The notes: generated by a model from the sequence alone, not told the origin. A stretch of DNA of 64,000 nucleotides from Amycolatopsis sp. cg9 (GCF_041346945.1 NZ_CP166850.1:992001-1056000), one strand, 5' to 3'; counted from the stretch's first letter, positions 16,916-27,578 are shown. Numbers and translations: made by a program.

Positions 16916-17788
16916 GTGTACGTTCCCTGGCTCGTCGACGCCGCTCGCAGCACCGGTTATCCCGTGGTCGAGGTGCCCGGGTGGCAAACCCGGGGGCACG
17001 GCGGCATGCGCGTCGTCGAAGGGGTGGTCGGGCACCACACCGCCACCGCCGATTCCGCGCCCGGGGACTACCCCTCGCTCGACATCGTCACCCGCGGGCG
17101 CGCCGACCTCGCCGGGCCGTTGTGCAACCTCGGGCTCGGGCGCAGCGGGACGATCTACGTCGTCGCCGCCGGGTGCGCCTACCACGCCGGTGCGTCGCGG
17201 TGGCTCGGGTTCCTCGACGTCAACGACGAATTCCTCGGCATCGAAGCGGAGTCCGCCGGTGCCGGTGGCTGGACGGACGCGCAGCGGGACGCCTACCCGA
17301 AGCTCGTCGCCGCGCTGCTGCGGTACATGTCGCGCGGGGTCGAGCGCTACGCCGGCCACCGGGACGTCTGCCTGCCCGTCGGCCGCAAGATCGATCCCGT
17401 CGGCATCGACACCGGGTGGCTGCGCGAGCGCGCCGCCAATCCCGCCGGCGCCGGCGTGCTCGGCGCGGAAGTCGAAATCCTCGAACGCATCACCGTCACA
17501 CCGCCCGACGACGGGGAGCACACCGTGCGCGTCTTCCTGTCCGGCAGCGTGGGCGCGGCGATCGTCGTCCGGCCGCGGCTGGGCGGCGACGGCTCGGCGA
17601 AACCCTTGTGGGTACCGGCCATCTTCGCGTGGGGATCGGACCGCGCGGGGATCGGGCACAACCCCGGTGAAGTGCCGGGGTACGACGCGAAGCTGACTTC
17701 GCATCGGCGCTATGGCGTGCCGGGCGCGGTGTGGGCGGACGTGCGCTACAGCGCGGCCGAGCCGTTCGAGATCGACCTAGTCGGCTGA
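16916..17788 (+). CDS. N-acetylmuramoyl-L-alanine amidase (amidase_2/PGRP type)
   Basis: A 290-aa protein from GTG 16916. VVEGVVGHHTATAD holds the zinc His of amidase_2 domains, and CAYHAGAS and ERYAGHRDVCLPVGRKIDP supply the later His and the lysine-type motif. The domain cleaves the amide between muramic acid and the stem peptide. Residues about 200-290 form an unrecognised beta-rich tail (FLSGSVGAAIVVRPRLGG). There is no signal peptide, so it resembles phage or tailocin lysins, although no phage genes are near. The last 12 bp overlap the convergent hydrolase gene. Confidence 0.8.
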   Translation: MYVPWLVDAARSTGYPVVEVPGWQTRGHGGMRVVEGVVGHHTATADSAPGDYPSLDIVTRGRADLAGPLCNLGLGRSGTIYVVAAGCAYHAGASRWLGFLDVNDEFLGIEAESAGAGGWTDAQRDAYPKLVAALLRYMSRGVERYAGHRDVCLPVGRKIDPVGIDTGWLRERAANPAGAGVLGAEVEILERITVTPPDDGEHTVRVFLSGSVGAAIVVRPRLGGDGSAKPLWVPAIFAWGSDRAGIGHNPGEVPGYDAKLTSHRRYGVPGAVWADVRYSAAEPFEIDLVG

Positions 17789-18844
17789 GGCGGCGGCCTG
17801 GTCGTCGAGGAACTCGTCCAGGTAGCGCCACGTCGTGCCGCGGGCCTTGCGGCCGGTCAGGACGCCGAGGTGGCCGCCCGGCGCGGTCTTGAAGCGGACC
17901 TCCGGGGCCTTGTCCAGCAGTTCCACCACCCGCTCCACCGACGGCCGCGGCGCGATCGTGTCGTTCTCGCCCGCCACCACCAGCGTCGGCACGCGCACCG
18001 CCGAGAGCGAGATGATGCGCCCGTTGAGGTCCACCTTGCCCTCGGCCAGGTCGTTCGTGCGGAACAACCGGTGGTACAGCTGGCCGAACGTGCGCCCGGG
18101 GTAGGCGTACATGTTGCTCATGAAGTGGTCGACCGCCTCGATCTGCGCGAGGTAGTCGCGGTCGTCGAGGTTCTTCAGGATCGCGATCGGCTTCGTGATC
18201 TCCTTGCTGATGCCCGTCGCGCGGAACACGCGGCTGACCAAATAGGACGGTGCGCCGCCGAACGCGCGGTAGATCGGCGTCAACAGGTGGCCGTTCGTCA
18301 GGTCGACCAGCGGGCGGAACGGCGCCACGATCGGGATCGCCGTGAAGTCCACCGGTGAGCCGATCGCGGTGATCGACGCGATCGGGAGGTCCGGCTGGTC
18401 CGCGTTCACCAGCAGCGAGAAGATGCCGCCGAGGGACCACGACACCAGGTGGACGTCCTGGCCGCCCGAATCCTGGCTGACCTTGCGGATCGCGCGCGGC
18501 AGGACCTCGTCGATCCAGTGCTCGATGCCCAGGCGCCGGTCGGAGAACGCGACCATGCCGTAGTCGACGAGGTAGGCGTTTCGGCCGCCCTCGACCAGGT
18601 GCTCGATGAGGCTGCAGCCGCGGCGCAGGTCGAAGCAGATGGCCGGCGCGGCCAGCGGCGGCACTAGCAGGATCGGCGGCCCGGACACGGGGCGGCTGCT
18701 GTGCGTCATCCGGTACAGCGAGCGGTTGGGGCCTTGGTCGACCAGCACCCGCGGCATCGGGCGCAGGTCGGCGACACCGCCGTGCAGCACCTTGCCGACC
18801 ACGTTCGACGCCGCGGCGGCGAGCCGTGCGGGCGGTGAAACCAT
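17777..18844 (-). CDS. PhaC-like alpha/beta hydrolase
   Basis: A 355-aa protein with the overall pattern of class III polyhydroxyalkanoate synthases (PPILLVPPLAAPAICFDLR, YLVDYG, later GGHLGVLTGRKA with the catalytic His). The nucleophile elbow reads SWSLGG, so serine stands where true synthases have cysteine. ENDTIAP probably gives the Asp. A hydrolase or acyltransferase is therefore more likely than polymer synthesis. The start at ATG 18844 has AGGAGGC upstream. The 18845-18955 gap shows no gene. Confidence 0.75.
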   Translation of the reverse strand: MVSPPARLAAAASNVVGKVLHGGVADLRPMPRVLVDQGPNRSLYRMTHSSRPVSGPPILLVPPLAAPAICFDLRRGCSLIEHLVEGGRNAYLVDYGMVAFSDRRLGIEHWIDEVLPRAIRKVSQDSGGQDVHLVSWSLGGIFSLLVNADQPDLPIASITAIGSPVDFTAIPIVAPFRPLVDLTNGHLLTPIYRAFGGAPSYLVSRVFRATGISKEITKPIAILKNLDDRDYLAQIEAVDHFMSNMYAYPGRTFGQLYHRLFRTNDLAEGKVDLNGRIISLSAVRVPTLVVAGENDTIAPRPSVERVVELLDKAPEVRFKTAPGGHLGVLTGRKARGTTWRYLDEFLDDQAAASAD

Positions 18845-18955
18845 TTCGAAAGCCTCCTGCGACGTCCCCGGGCACTTCCGGTCAATCTTGCCCGGTCAGC
18901 CCGGTGGACTCAACACCGCCCACGTCCAAATCGGACAGTCGCTAGGCCGTCCGAG

Positions 18956-19801
18956 TTACTCCTGGGACGCTCCGGGCGCGCTTTCCGCCGCCCGCGCCTC
19001 GTACTCCGCGCGAGCCGGGGAATGGGCCGCTGAAGCCAAAAGCTGGTCCGCTTTCAACGCACGGGCGAGTGCTTCGCCTGCCCGCCGCGGGAGCAGCCGG
19101 GTGAGCTTGCCCATAGTTCCCACGGACCGGGGCACGAAGACCTCGAAACGAGGCTTGCGCAGCGTGGATACGATGGCGTCGGCCACATCTTCCGGACGCG
19201 AAGACTTGAACAGCTTCGCCTCGCCGAGGCCACTCGCGAGCTCGGTCCGGACGATCGCCGGCATCACGCACGAGATGTGCACGCCGGATCCGTGCAGCTC
19301 CAGGTGCACCGCCTCGGACAGCCCGACGACGGCGTGCTTCGTCGCGCAGTACGTCGCCGCGCCCGGGAATCCGGCCTTGCCCGCGAAGGAAGCGACGTTG
19401 ACGATGTGCCCGGACCGCCGCGGCCGCATCCGCTTCATCGCTTCGCGGGTGCCGTGGATGACGGCGTGCAGGTTGATCTCCAGCTGACGCCGGGTCGTCG
19501 CGTCGCTCTCTTCCTCGAGGTGCGCCAGCGGCATGATCCCGGCGTTGTTGACCAGCACGTCGATGCGGCCGTGGCGGCGCTCGACCTCGTCGAGGAACTC
19601 GGTGAAGCCGCGGATGTCGGTGACGTCCAGCGGCAGCGCTTCGGCGTCCAGCTCGCCGGCGGTTTTCTCGGCCCTGACCTGGTCGAGGTCGCCGATCACC
19701 ACCTTCGCGCCCAGGCGGGACAGCGCCGACGCGGTCGCCGCGCCGATCCCCTGCCCGCCGCCGGTGATGACGACGACCTTGCCCGCGAGCTCCTCGGCCA
19801 T
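18956..19801 (-). CDS. Short-chain dehydrogenase (SDR)
   Basis: A 281-aa protein with a GAAGGAG site before ATG 19801. TGGGQGIG binds NAD(P), NNAG follows, and the catalytic set is Ser (NVASFAGK) and YCATK. The C-terminal extension (TLRKPRFEVFVPRSVG, KADQLLASAAH) is the pattern of actinobacterial SDRs often found near mycolate or fatty acid genes. The substrate is unknown. Confidence 0.85.
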   Translation of the reverse strand: MAEELAGKVVVITGGGQGIGAATASALSRLGAKVVIGDLDQVRAEKTAGELDAEALPLDVTDIRGFTEFLDEVERRHGRIDVLVNNAGIMPLAHLEEESDATTRRQLEINLHAVIHGTREAMKRMRPRRSGHIVNVASFAGKAGFPGAATYCATKHAVVGLSEAVHLELHGSGVHISCVMPAIVRTELASGLGEAKLFKSSRPEDVADAIVSTLRKPRFEVFVPRSVGTMGKLTRLLPRRAGEALARALKADQLLASAAHSPARAEYEARAAESAPGASQE

Positions 19802-19860
19802 GGCGACTCCTTCGTCTGTTGGCGCAGTGTCAACAGTGTCACCCCTGGCCCGCGATCGCG

Positions 19861-20373
19861 CTACCCCACGCGTTGCTCCAGGACCTGCCCGACCCACTCC
19901 TCGACGTTGAACCGCACGGTCGGCTTGAAGCCCTGGCTCTCGTAGTAACGCTGTAAGGCACCGTCGCCGCCGGCCCAGCAGTCGACGCGCACGAGGTCGA
20001 TGCCGCGCCGCCGCGCCTCGTCGAGCGCGTACTCGACGAGCCGCCCGCCGACACGCCGCCCGGTGAACCGCCGCGACGTGATCAGCAGCCGGACGTACAG
20101 TTCACGCTCGTTAACCGCCGGCACGTGCGGGTCGTGCTCCTCCGACACGATCAGCGCGCCGGCCGGTTCGCCGTCGACCACCGCGATGCGCAGCCCCGGG
20201 TCGGCGGCCATGCCCTTGACGCGTTCGACGCGCTTCGGGACGCGGCTCCACGGCTCGGCGCCCCACTGCTTCGAGCTGCCCCGCGCGACCAGCCATTCGA
20301 CGGCTTCGTCGAAGAAGCCCAGCAAGGTGTCGACGTCCCCGGGATCGCCCGATCGGATGACGGTGTTGTCCAT
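19861..20373 (-). CDS. GNAT-family N-acetyltransferase
   Basis: A 170-aa protein. LYVRLLITSRRFTGRRVGGR is the acetyl-CoA pyrophosphate-binding motif (R-x-x-G-x-R-hG), followed by LVEYALDEARRRGI and ending in RYYESQGF. The N-terminus has a helical ARGSSKQW segment shared with N-terminal-acyltransferase-like GNATs. The acceptor is unknown. ATG 20373 follows CAGGGGC. Confidence 0.83.
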   Translation of the reverse strand: MDNTVIRSGDPGDVDTLLGFFDEAVEWLVARGSSKQWGAEPWSRVPKRVERVKGMAADPGLRIAVVDGEPAGALIVSEEHDPHVPAVNERELYVRLLITSRRFTGRRVGGRLVEYALDEARRRGIDLVRVDCWAGGDGALQRYYESQGFKPTVRFNVEEWVGQVLEQRVG

Positions 20374-20520
20374 GCCCCTGTTTACCGCACACCGGGTACG
20401 CACGGGCCGACTTCGGCGATCCACACCGCGTTCAGCCGGTGGCTCGGTTCGCGTCATCCGAGCTTCAAAGAGCGCTGATTGACTTCGTCCGTTCCCCACC
20501 TCTCTCGCGACGAGGACGAA

Positions 20521-21054
20521 TTGACTCAGTCAGTGCCCCCGGGCGATCCGTTGGCCGCGTTCACCGTCGAACTCGAGGAAATCCGGGCAAAAGCCGCAGC
20601 AGCCCAGGAAACGCTCCGGTCCGCCTCTGCCAGCGTGCAGTCGCCGGACGGGGCGGTCTCGGTGACCGTCGGCCCGAGCGGCGTGCTGCAGGACCTCCGG
20701 TTCGGCCCCCGCGCCTACGAACGGCCCCCGCAAGCCCTGTCCGGCCTGGTGCTTCAGCTGATCGGCAAGGCGCAGCAGAAGGTCTCGGCCCAAGTCGCCG
20801 ACGCGTTCAGCGGCATGGTCGGCGAGAGCTCCGCCGCCCGCGAACTGCTGGACGAGTTCCTGCCCGCCCCCGAACCGGAGGCGGGACCGCCCCCGGGCAA
20901 GAGCGACGTGTTCATGCCGGAGCAGGAGGCCGAGGAGCGCCCGCCGCGGCCCCCGCACCGCCCGCCGCCCCCGCCGCCGCAACAGCAAGGTCCGCCGCGC
21001 CGCCGTCCCCGGCCCGCGCCGGACGAGGACGACGGCGAAAGCAACCCCTGGTAG
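20521..21054 (+). CDS. YbaB/EbfC-family protein of an ESX-substrate cassette
   Basis: A 177-aa protein. TTG 20521 with GAGGACGAA upstream fits best, although an in-frame TTG at 20479 is possible. Residues 8-90 match the YbaB nucleoid-associated fold in its actinobacterial secretion-locus form (VSVTVGPSGVLQDLRFG, ELIGK-like helix). The C-terminal 60 residues are proline rich with a PPPPPPQQQGPPRRRP tract. YbaB-like proteins often open gene sets for WXG100/ESX substrates, as here. The role there is unknown. Confidence 0.75.
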   Translation: MTQSVPPGDPLAAFTVELEEIRAKAAAAQETLRSASASVQSPDGAVSVTVGPSGVLQDLRFGPRAYERPPQALSGLVLQLIGKAQQKVSAQVADAFSGMVGESSAARELLDEFLPAPEPEAGPPPGKSDVFMPEQEAEERPPRPPHRPPPPPPQQQGPPRRRPRPAPDEDDGESNPW

Positions 21055-21069
21055 TACGGAGGAGAACCG

Positions 21070-21405
21070 GTGGTTACCGGAGAAGGTTTCTCGGTCGACC
21101 CGGCCGAGCTGCAGAAGTTCAGCCAGTTCCTGTCGGGCACCACGCAGCCTGCGGTGCAGGAAGCCGCGAACCGGATGCAGGCCGCCAACGGGTTCGACAA
21201 CGCCGCGTTCGGCATCCTGCTCGCCCAGGTCCTCGCCGTGCCCTCGCGGGTCACGATGGCGGTGATCACCGGGGAGATCAACAACCTCGTCGGCGACATC
21301 GGCAAGTCCGCCGACGACGTCAAGAAGGCCGCCGAGACGTACGCGACCCACGACACGAACACGGCGCAGGGTTTGAGCACCTTCGAAACGGAGCTGGGCA
21401 AGTGA
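21070..21405 (+). CDS. ESX/WXG100-like small secretion substrate
   Basis: A 111-aa helical protein from GTG 21070 with GGAGAACCG upstream. SVDPAELQKFSQFLSG at the N-terminus and AAETYATHDTNTAQGLSTFE at the C-terminus match the EspC/DUF2580-like pattern (helix, turn, helix, then Y-x-x-x-[DE]-like export tail). The central turn has no WXG. The stop overlaps the next start (GTGA), so the two are probably made as a pair and may bind each other for type VII secretion. Confidence 0.7.
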   Translation: MVTGEGFSVDPAELQKFSQFLSGTTQPAVQEAANRMQAANGFDNAAFGILLAQVLAVPSRVTMAVITGEINNLVGDIGKSADDVKKAAETYATHDTNTAQGLSTFETELGK

Positions 21406-22742
21406 CCGTCCCCATCACGGCGTCGAACTCCACGACCGGCGCCGGCGTCTTCGACAGCTGGAAGCAGGTCGGCGACTCGATCGGCAAGGTCCAGACCGAG
21501 CACGGCGGCGACCTCGCGGCCGTCAGCGTCGAGCTGGGCATCAACGTCATCAGCGCCGTGCTCGACACCGTCGCCTTCGCCATGGACCCGCTGGCCAAGC
21601 TGATCGCGGCGGGCCTGGGCTGGCTGATCGAGCACGTCTCGTTCCTGAAGTGGCCGCTCGACCAGGTCGCGGGCAACCCTTCCGAGGTCACGAAGGTCGC
21701 CAACGAGCTGCACAAGATCGGCGAGTCGCTGCGCAACACCGGCACCGAGCTGGACGAGACGCTCAAGTCGACGATCACCCAGTGGCAGGGCAAGGGCTAC
21801 GACAGCTTCCTGAAGTCGATCAACGACCGGAAGGGCTGGATCGACGCGAACGCCAAGGCGGCCGACGTCGCCGGCTACATGGTCGAGACCACCGGCGCCC
21901 TGATCGGCGCGGTCCGGTCGCTGCTGCGCGACATCATCACGACGATCCTCGGCGACATCATCTCCACGATGCTGATCGCGCTCGCGCTCGCCATCCCCAC
22001 GTTCGGCGCGTCGATCGCCGTCGGGGTGACCAAGTGCGTCGCGACGGTCTCGGTGCAGGTGGCGGCGATGATGGCGAAGCTCGCCAAGGTCGTCGCCTAC
22101 GCGGGGCGCACGCTGGCCCGGCTCACCGGCCTGTCGAAGCTGGTCAAGGGGAAGCCGGGCTCCTCCTCGAGCGCGGGCCACGAAATGACGCCGGTGCCGC
22201 CGCCGGGCACCGCGATCACCCACAACGGCCCGCCCACCACCGGCGGCGCCACGCCGAGCACCCGGCCCCCGGGCGACGGCACGACCCCGAACTTCTCGCG
22301 GCCGCTACCCCCACCGGGCACGGCGGTCACGCACGACAACCCTGGTGGTGGCGCCACCCCGAGCACCCGGCCTCCCGGCGACGGCACCACGCCCAACTTC
22401 TCGCGGCCGCTGCCGAAGCCACCGGAGCCGCCGAAACCGACGCCGCCGAAGTCGCACCTGAGCGACCACGACATCTCGACCATCAAGAAGCACGAGGACT
22501 GGCTGAAGACGAAGTTCGGCGACAGCTACAAGAAGATGAAGTTCGTCGACGACTGGCTGAAGGCCAAGCACCCGGACTACTACCCGATGCTGAAGGCCCT
22601 CTCCGACGCCAAGAGCTCGAAGAACTTCGTGGGCTGGGCGGGCAAGGACATCGTGCAGGTCGACCGCGGCCTGACCGACATCCAGATGCAGGCGGAAGCG
22701 GCCTGGGCCGAGGAAGACAAGCAACAGCAACAGCAGCAGTGA
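21402..22742 (+). CDS. Large WXG100/PPE-like type VII secretion substrate with Pro-rich repeats
   Basis: A 446-aa protein overlapping the previous gene by 4 bp. Residues about 90-150 carry the helical hairpin with WQGKGYDSF, a WXG-type turn. At about 165-240 two hydrophobic helices follow (IISTMLIALALAIPTFGAS), which could insert in membranes. Residues 266-337 hold two copies of a Pro/Thr/Gly-rich unit. The last 95 residues are a charged, Lys/Asp/Trp-rich domain (HEDWLKTKFGDSYKKMKF) ending in QQQQQQ. The layout is an N-terminal secretion domain, a linker and a C-terminal module, as in secreted effectors. No toxin fold was recognised. No EccC or other ESX machinery is in the window. Confidence 0.7.
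   Translation: MTVPITASNSTTGAGVFDSWKQVGDSIGKVQTEHGGDLAAVSVELGINVISAVLDTVAFAMDPLAKLIAAGLGWLIEHVSFLKWPLDQVAGNPSEVTKVANELHKIGESLRNTGTELDETLKSTITQWQGKGYDSFLKSINDRKGWIDANAKAADVAGYMVETTGALIGAVRSLLRDIITTILGDIISTMLIALALAIPTFGASIAVGVTKCVATVSVQVAAMMAKLAKVVAYAGRTLARLTGLSKLVKGKPGSSSSAGHEMTPVPPPGTAITHNGPPTTGGATPSTRPPGDGTTPNFSRPLPPPGTAVTHDNPGGGATPSTRPPGDGTTPNFSRPLPKPPEPPKPTPPKSHLSDHDISTIKKHEDWLKTKFGDSYKKMKFVDDWLKAKHPDYYPMLKALSDAKSSKNFVGWAGKDIVQVDRGLTDIQMQAEAAWAEEDKQQQQQQ
22197..22412 (+). repeat. Two in-frame copies of a Pro/Gly/Thr-rich linker unit
   Basis: The unit starts PPPGTA-x-TH and ends ATPSTRPPGDGTTPNFSRPL. The first copy is 37 codons and the second 35, with a 2-codon difference in the middle. 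The last 20 residues are identical, while the DNA differs at third positions, so the duplication is old or under protein-level selection. Confidence 0.8.
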
Positions 22743-22743
22743 G

Positions 22744-23898
22744 TCAGGCGACGCCGAGGTGCCGGGAGATCAGCATCTTCTGCACCTCGCTCGTCCCCTC
22801 ACCGATCTCCAGGATCTTGGCGTCGCGGTAGAAGCGGCTGACCGGGAATTCGTTCATGAAGCCGTAGCCGCCGAAGATCTGGGTCGCGTCGCGCGCATTG
22901 TCCATCGCCGCGTTCGACGCGACCAGCTTCGCGATCGACGCTTCCTTCTTGAACGGCTCACCCCGCAACATCTTCGACGCCGCCTGGTAGTACGCCAGCC
23001 GGGCCGTGTGCGTGCGGACCTCCATGTCGGCGATCTTGAACTGGATCGCCTGGTACTCCCCGATCCGCCGACCGAACGCGACCCGGTCCTTCACGTACTT
23101 CAGGCACTCGTCAACGCAGCCCTGCGCCAACCCCACCGACAACGCGGCGATCGCGACCCGGCCCTCGTCCAAAATGGACAGGAACTGCGCGTACCCGCGG
23201 CCCCGCGTGCCGACCAGGTTCTCGACCGGGACTCGGACGTCCGAAAAAGACAGCTCGTGCGTGTCCGAGCAGTTCCAGCCGACCTTCGAGTACTTCGGCG
23301 CGACGTCGAAGCCCGGCGTGCCCGACGGGACGATGATCGCCGAGATCTCCTTGCGGCCGTTCTCCATCACGTCCGTCACCGCGGTGACCGTGACCAAGCG
23401 CGTGATGTCCGTACCGGAGTTCGTGATGAACGCCTTGCTGCCGTTGATGACCCACTCGTCACCGTCCATCGTGGCGCGCGTGCGGGTGGCGCCCGCGTCC
23501 GAGCCGCCGCCCGGCTCGGTCAGGCCGAAGCCGCCCAGCGCCGTGCCCGCACAGAGCGAAGGGAGCCACTTCTCTTTCTGCTCCTGCGTCCCGAACCGGA
23601 AGATCGGCATCGCGCCGAGGGAAACCCCGGCCTCCAGGGTGATCGCCACCGACGAATCGACCCGGGCCAGCTCCTCCAACGCCAGGCACAACGCGAAGTA
23701 GTCCCCACCCATCCCGCCGAACTCCTCCGGGAACGGCAGGCCGAACAGGCCCATCTCGGCCATCTTCGCGACGATCGCGTACGGGAACTCTTCCTTCTCG
23801 TACAGCTCACCGATCACCGGCGCGACCTCGGCGTGCGCGAAGTCCTCGACGGTCTTGCGGAGGGCCTCGTACTCCTCGTCCAGGCGGAAGTCGATCAC
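22744..23898 (-). CDS. Acyl-CoA dehydrogenase of the methylcrotonyl-CoA carboxylase operon
   Basis: A 384-aa protein starting at GTG 23898, overlapping the biotin carboxylase stop by 4 bp. LTEPGGGSDAGATRTRA and FGGYGFMNEFPVSRFYRDAK are canonical. By context it should oxidise isovaleryl-CoA to 3-methylcrotonyl-CoA in leucine breakdown, feeding the carboxylase. However, it keeps Glu in EIGEGTSEV, and the position after ILD reads EGR. Isovaleryl-CoA dehydrogenases instead have Ala in that EGT-like motif and their catalytic Glu in LDLER. A short/branched-chain or citronellyl-type substrate is therefore open. Confidence 0.88.
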   Translation of the reverse strand: MIDFRLDEEYEALRKTVEDFAHAEVAPVIGELYEKEEFPYAIVAKMAEMGLFGLPFPEEFGGMGGDYFALCLALEELARVDSSVAITLEAGVSLGAMPIFRFGTQEQKEKWLPSLCAGTALGGFGLTEPGGGSDAGATRTRATMDGDEWVINGSKAFITNSGTDITRLVTVTAVTDVMENGRKEISAIIVPSGTPGFDVAPKYSKVGWNCSDTHELSFSDVRVPVENLVGTRGRGYAQFLSILDEGRVAIAALSVGLAQGCVDECLKYVKDRVAFGRRIGEYQAIQFKIADMEVRTHTARLAYYQAASKMLRGEPFKKEASIAKLVASNAAMDNARDATQIFGGYGFMNEFPVSRFYRDAKILEIGEGTSEVQKMLISRHLGVA

Positions 23899-25882
23899 TG
23901 CTGCTCCTCTTGGGGCGTGACTACGGCAAGGGTTTCGTCCAGCGCGACCTGTTGGCCGGCCCGGACGGGGAGTTCGCTGACCACGCCGTCGACCGGCGCG
24001 GTGACCGTGTGCTCCATCTTCATCGCTTCGACGACCAGCAGCGGCGTCCCGGCCTTCACGACGTCGCCCGCGGCGACCTTCACGACGAGCACGGTGCCCG
24101 GCATCGGGCTGGTGACCGGCCCCGCTCCGGCCGCTTCGCCGCGCGAAGACAACACGAACTCCTGCTCCCCGAACGGGAAGCTCAGGCCGTCGCGGGCCAG
24201 CCAGACGGTCCGGTCGGGCGCGCAGGCGTGGCGGTAGCGGTGGAAGCCGCCGGCGTGCCGGACCTCCAGGACGTCGCCGTCGCGCCGGGCCGAGACCTCG
24301 ACCGGCTCGGCGTCGTCGACGAACACCGTCGCCGCGCCCGGCGTGCCCTGCACCCGGACCACCGCGCGGGCGGCGCCGGACTTCAGCCGGAACGTCACCC
24401 CGCCGGAGCCGCCCATCCGCCAGCCGTCCGGCACGTCCCACGGATCCACAATGGACCCCGACGGCTGCAGTTCCAGGAACCGGTCCAAGGCGGCCGCGAC
24501 GAAGAACTCCGCGGGTACGTCCGAAGAGACCAGCTCGGCCAGCCGCCGGTCGACCAGCTCGGTGTCGAGCTTGCCCGCGCGGACGTCGGCGTCCGCCAGC
24601 AGCCCGCGCAGGAACGCCGTGTTCGTGCCGACGCCCAGCAACGCCGTGTCCGCCAGCGCCAGGTCGAGCCGGTGCAGCGCCGCCGCGCGGTCCGGGCCCC
24701 AGGCGATGACCTTGGCCAGCATCGGGTCGTAGTTCGAGCCGATCACCGCGCCGCGCGTCATCCACGAGTCGACGCGCACGCCGTCGCCGGACGGCTCGTG
24801 CACCGCCAGCACCGTGCCGCCGGTCGGGATGAACCCGCGCGCCGGGTCTTCGGCGTACACGCGCGCCTCGACGGCGTGTCCGTTGAGGACGACGTCCTCC
24901 TGCGCGACGGTCAGGTGTTCGCCCGCCGCGACCCGGACCTGCCACTCGACCAGGTCGAGGCCGGTGACCAGCTCGGTGACCGGGTGCTCGACCTGCAGCC
25001 GGGTGTTCATCTCCATGAAGAAGAACTCGTCCGGGTTGTGCGCCGACATGATGAACTCGACCGTGCCGGCCCCGACGTACCCCACCGACCGTGCGGCTTC
25101 GGCCGCCGCCGAGCCCATCTTTTCGCGGGTCGCGGGATCCAGCAGCACCGACGGCGCTTCCTCGATGATCTTCTGGTGCCGCCGCTGCAGGCTGCACTCG
25201 CGCTCGCCGAGGTGGATGACGTTGCCGTGCTTGTCGGCCATGACCTGGATCTCGATGTGCCGCGGCGTGGTGACGAACCGCTCCATCAACAGGGTGTCGT
25301 CGCCGAAGGAACCCTTGGCCTCGCGCCGCGCCGACTCGATGGCGGCGTCCAGTTCGGACTCCTCGTGGACCAGCCGCATGCCCTTCCCGCCACCCCCGGC
25401 GGACGGCTTGAGCAACAGCGGGTAGCCGACCTTCGCGGCGGCCTCCGCGAAGCCCCCCTCGGGGATGTCCACATCGGACGCGCCGGGCACGACCGGCACG
25501 CCGGCCTTCGACACCGTCGCCTTGGCGCGGATCTTGTCGCCCATGGCGTCGATCGCCTCGACCGGCGGGCCGATGAACACCAGCCCGGCGGCCTCGCAGG
25601 CCCGCGCGAACTCGGCGTTCTCCGCCAGGAAGCCGTAGCCCGGGTGCACGGCCTGCGCACCCGTCGACACCGCGGCGGCCACGATGGCCGGGATGGACAG
25701 GTAGCTCTTCGAAGCCTCGGCCGGGCCGATTCGGACGGCGGTGTGCGCCTCGCGGACGTGCCGGGCTTCGGCGTCCGCGTCGCTGTACACGGCGATCGCG
25801 CGGATACCGAGGTCCCGCAGCGTGCGGATGACCCGGACCGCGATCTCGCCCCGGTTCGCGACCAACACTGAGTCGAACATCA

Positions 25883-25883
<1 letters not shown>
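23895..25883 (-). CDS. Acyl-CoA carboxylase alpha subunit (biotin carboxylase + BCCP), probably methylcrotonyl-CoA
   Basis: A 662-aa protein. The biotin carboxylase domain covers residues 1-445 (ATP-binding KPSAGGGGKGMRLV, FMEMNTRLQVEHPVTE). A BT-like linker follows at about 490-590, and BCCP lies at the end with EAMKMEH, biotinyl Lys622. It carboxylates biotin with bicarbonate and ATP. Its start overlaps the carboxyltransferase stop (TGATG) and its stop overlaps the dehydrogenase start, so the three genes form a tightly coupled unit. The leucine pathway is inferred from this gene order. Confidence 0.9.
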
Positions 25884-27496
<1,613 letters not shown>

Positions 27497-27509
27497 GAGC
27501 TCCCTCGAA

Positions 27510-27525
27510 GTTAGCAGGCGTTAAC
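27510..27525. promoter_or_regulatory. Imperfect GTTAGC-type operator, proximal copy
   Basis: GTTAGCAGGCGTTAAC lies 14 bp before the carboxyltransferase ATG. It matches the perfect sites at 27538 and 28572 in both outer arms and deviates at two inner positions. Its centre is 28 bp from the distal copy, close to three helical turns, so two dimers could bind the same face. Confidence 0.6.
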
Positions 27526-27537
27526 CTCCGCTCCGAT

Positions 27538-27553
27538 GTTAGCGACCGCTAAC
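27538..27553. promoter_or_regulatory. Perfect GTTAGCG-N2-CGCTAAC operator of the MCC operon
   Basis: GTTAGCGACCGCTAAC is a perfect 7+2+7 inverted repeat, 42-57 bp upstream of the carboxyltransferase start. The same arms occur 22-37 bp before the TetR gene at 28609. This is strong sequence evidence that the TetR controls both. Confidence 0.75.
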
Positions 27554-27578
27554 GTGGGTGTCCAGTCGCCGGAATGCC

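Noticed and set aside
16679..17788. Prophage remnant around the amidase
   Set aside because: No terminase, portal, capsid, tail or integrase genes and no attachment-site repeats were seen nearby.
17777..18844. Polyhydroxyalkanoate synthase
   Set aside because: The nucleophile is Ser (SWSLGG) instead of Cys, and no phasin, phaE or phaAB genes are present.
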